Positions 62,361-64,000 of a stretch of 64,000 bases of DNA are shown here, one piece after another; position 1 is the first letter of the stretch, and every line of letters starts with the position of its first letter. The notes under the pieces are model-generated. The model was not told where the DNA came from, did no database searches, and worked only from the letters and a program-made list of their open reading frames with translations. Source of the DNA: Nocardia seriolae NBRC 15557 (lineage in GTDB: Bacteria > Actinomycetota > Actinomycetes > Mycobacteriales > Mycobacteriaceae). Made by a program: the position numbers and the translations under genes. The stretch is taken from NCBI RefSeq assembly GCF_007990715.1, contig NZ_BJWY01000020.1:1-64000 (forward strand). Direction: 5' to 3'.

Positions 62361-62415
62361 GACCTCAGTGTCACACATCTGAGGCATATCTATCCGAGCG
62401 CTCGAGTGAATACAT

Positions 62416-62433
62416 CGTACTTATTCGGCGTAC
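62416..62433. promoter_or_regulatory. Candidate GntR operator
   Basis: The pentamer CGTAC occurs at 62416-62420 and 62429-62433, 13 bases apart, in the AT-rich middle of the divergent gntR/gntP gap. FCD regulators often use such GTAC-centred half sites. Weak evidence. Confidence 0.35.
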
Positions 62434-62502
62434 GGCTTGATATAGTCCTCCATATTAGGTCCCTGTGCCCTGGATCACTCCACCTCGACTCGAAGAAGCA
62501 TC

Positions 62503-63900
62503 ATGCACAACCTCGAACCCACGGCCCTGCCCGTCCTGGCCGACGCGGCCACCCGGCACGCCGGTAGCGCCCAGCTCATCACGGCGGCCCTGATCGGCAT
62601 CGCCCTCATCGTCGCCCTGATCACCTGGCTGAAACTGCATCCGTTCCTGGCGCTGGCCATCGGCGCGGTCACGGTCGGCCTGATCGCCCGCCTCGGCGCG
62701 GCCGACACCGTCGCCTCCTTCGTGAAGGGCTTCGGCTCGACCATGGGCAGCGTCGGCATTCTGATCGGCTTCGGCGCGATGTTCGGCAAACTGCTCGCCG
62801 ACTCCGGCGGCGCGGATCAGGTGGTCGACACCCTCGTCCGCCGGGCCGGGCCGCGCGCACTGCCGTGGGTGATGGGCCTGGTGGGCGCGATCATCGGCCT
62901 GCCCATGTTCTTCGAAATCGGCGTGGTGCTGCTGATCCCGGTCATCCTGCTGGTCGCCACCCGCTCGCGACTGCCGCTGATGGCCGTGGCGATTCCGGCG
63001 CTGGCGGGCCTGTCGGCCATGCACGGCCTGGTACCGCCGCACCCGGGTCCGCTGGTGGCGGTGTCGGCGCTCAAGGCCGACCTGGGGCTCACGCTCGGGC
63101 TGGGCGTGCTGGTGGCGGTGCCGACGGTGATCCTGGCCGGTCCGCTCTTCGGCAAGCTGGCCGCCCGCTGGGTGAATGTGACGGTGCCAGAACTGTTCTC
63201 GGCCGAGGAGCCGGAGGACCAGCAGCGCCCGCGGCCGAGCTTCGCCGCCACCTTGGCGACCATCCTGCTACCGGTCGTGCTCATGCTCGGCAGCGCGGTG
63301 TTCGACGTGGTCTCCCCCAAGTCCGGGTCCTCGGTCAAAAAGCTGCTCGACGTGCTCGGTACCCCGGTCGTCGCGCTGGGTATCGCCCTGCTGGTCGGCA
63401 TGCTGGTGCTCGGCCGCGGCGGTCGCATGACCCGAGAGTCATTGGCCGACACCATGAACAGCGCGCTGCCGCCCATCGCGGGCATTCTGCTGATCGTCGG
63501 CGCGGGCGGCGGCTTCAAGCAGGTTCTGGTCGACACCGGCATCGCCAACACCATTGCCGACGCCATCCGCGATTCCAGCCTGCCGGTGCTGCTGCTGGCC
63601 TGGTTCGTGGCCGCGCTGATCCGGGTGGCCACCGGCTCGGCGACCGTCGCGACCGTCACCGCCTCCGGCATTCTCGCGCCCGTGGCGGCCGGATTGAGCA
63701 CCTCGCACGTCTCGCTCATGGTGCTGGCGATCGGGTCGGGCTCGCTGTTCCTCTCGCACGTCAATGACGCCGGGTTCTGGATGGTGAAGGAGTATCTCGG
63801 CCTGGACGTGGGACAGACGCTGAAATCGTGGAGCGTCATGGAATGCGTGATCTCGGTGGCCGGCCTGGCGGGCGTGCTCGCCCTGAGCGCGATCGTCTAG
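62503..63900 (+). CDS. gntP: Gluconate permease (GntP family)
   Basis: 465 residues with at least 12 hydrophobic segments. The family blocks LPMFFEIGVVLLIPV, GLSAMHGLVPPHPGPLVA and ATGSATVATVTASGILAP are present. It is a proton-coupled gluconate importer (family knowledge). It starts the gntP-gntK operon controlled by the divergent GntR. Confidence 0.94.
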   Translation: MHNLEPTALPVLADAATRHAGSAQLITAALIGIALIVALITWLKLHPFLALAIGAVTVGLIARLGAADTVASFVKGFGSTMGSVGILIGFGAMFGKLLADSGGADQVVDTLVRRAGPRALPWVMGLVGAIIGLPMFFEIGVVLLIPVILLVATRSRLPLMAVAIPALAGLSAMHGLVPPHPGPLVAVSALKADLGLTLGLGVLVAVPTVILAGPLFGKLAARWVNVTVPELFSAEEPEDQQRPRPSFAATLATILLPVVLMLGSAVFDVVSPKSGSSVKKLLDVLGTPVVALGIALLVGMLVLGRGGRMTRESLADTMNSALPPIAGILLIVGAGGGFKQVLVDTGIANTIADAIRDSSLPVLLLAWFVAALIRVATGSATVATVTASGILAPVAAGLSTSHVSLMVLAIGSGSLFLSHVNDAGFWMVKEYLGLDVGQTLKSWSVMECVISVAGLAGVLALSAIV

Positions 63901-63908
63901 GAGCAGCG

Positions 63909-64000
63909 ATGGAATCCACTGCGCCTCATATCGTGGTACTGATGGGCGTCTCCGGTTCCGGCAAATCCACGGTGGCGGGCATGCTGGTCAGCACCCTGGG
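63909..64000 (+). CDS. gntK: Gluconokinase, start of gene (cut by window end)
   Basis: GGAG precedes the ATG. The visible 30 residues contain IVVLMGVSGSGKSTVAGML, the Walker A loop of GntK-type gluconokinases. It phosphorylates imported gluconate to 6-phosphogluconate. The gene runs past the right edge. Context with gntP and gntR makes the call firm. Confidence 0.85.
   Translation, partial: MESTAPHIVVLMGVSGSGKSTVAGMLVSTL

Overview
The window is a contiguous, very GC-rich, densely coded actinomycete chromosome segment. Its backbone carries genes of mycolic-acid bacteria: fabG1-inhA (FAS-II), an antigen-85-like esterase, a RipA-type NlpC/P60 hydrolase whose catalytic residues fall at the M. 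tuberculosis numbers, the moxR1/DUF58/VWA trio, actinobacterial ferrochelatase with its iron-sulfur cysteines, and acn/acnR. The order acn - DUF6676 - ripA ... moxR1 - DUF58 - VWA - fabG1 - inhA - hemH matches M. tuberculosis Rv1475c-Rv1485. Nocardia or a close relative is the best guess (inference; no rRNA is present).

Layout. 0-9 kb: small accessory genes (AraC, flavin-split-barrel protein, trypsin-like protease, Tat-exported flavin oxidase, TetR/acyl-CoA dehydrogenase pair, methyltransferase, msrB-msrA, membrane proteins). 9-15.4 kb: hemH-inhA-fabG1-VWA-DUF58-moxR1, all on the minus strand. 15.5-33.6 kb: about 18 kb of foreign or rearranged DNA between moxR1 and ripA. It holds an apparently intact IS200/IS605 element (tnpA, tnpB, predicted omegaRNA), remnants of a TRIC channel gene, a LysR gene, mqo, arsD and arsA, several intact genes, a small Cys-Cys peptide gene coupled to a 2-oxoglutarate dioxygenase, and an arsR-aqpS-arsC operon. 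33.7-39.7 kb: ripA, DUF6676 gene, acn and acnR, with a recognisable AcnR operator. 39.8-45.7 kb: ribH2, secreted chorismate mutase, a DUF4291 gene broken by a stop codon, a MarR/cupin pair, a thioesterase and a two-gene ATP-grasp peptide (graspetide-like) locus. 46-50.8 kb: ABC-F protein, SPFH protein and a second-type FtsH. 51-64 kb: PadR/carotenoid oxygenase, mycolyltransferase-like esterase, amidase, a P450 pair of which one lacks the ExxR motif, a membrane Ser/Thr kinase, and a gluconate locus (gntR, gntP, start of gntK).

How genes work together. FabG1 and InhA perform successive reductions of mycolate chain elongation. MoxR1, DUF58 and VWA form a typical AAA+ chaperone/metal-binding module. 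ArsC reduces arsenate and AqpS can let arsenite leave down its gradient, with ArsR as the sensor. AcnR probably represses acn. The best candidates for an undescribed system are the ATP-grasp ligase with its 152-residue putative substrate (43.9-45.3 kb) and the 65-residue Cys-Cys peptide translationally coupled to a TauD/TfdA dioxygenase (29.7-30.9 kb).

No rRNA, tRNA, CRISPR array or replication origin was recognised.
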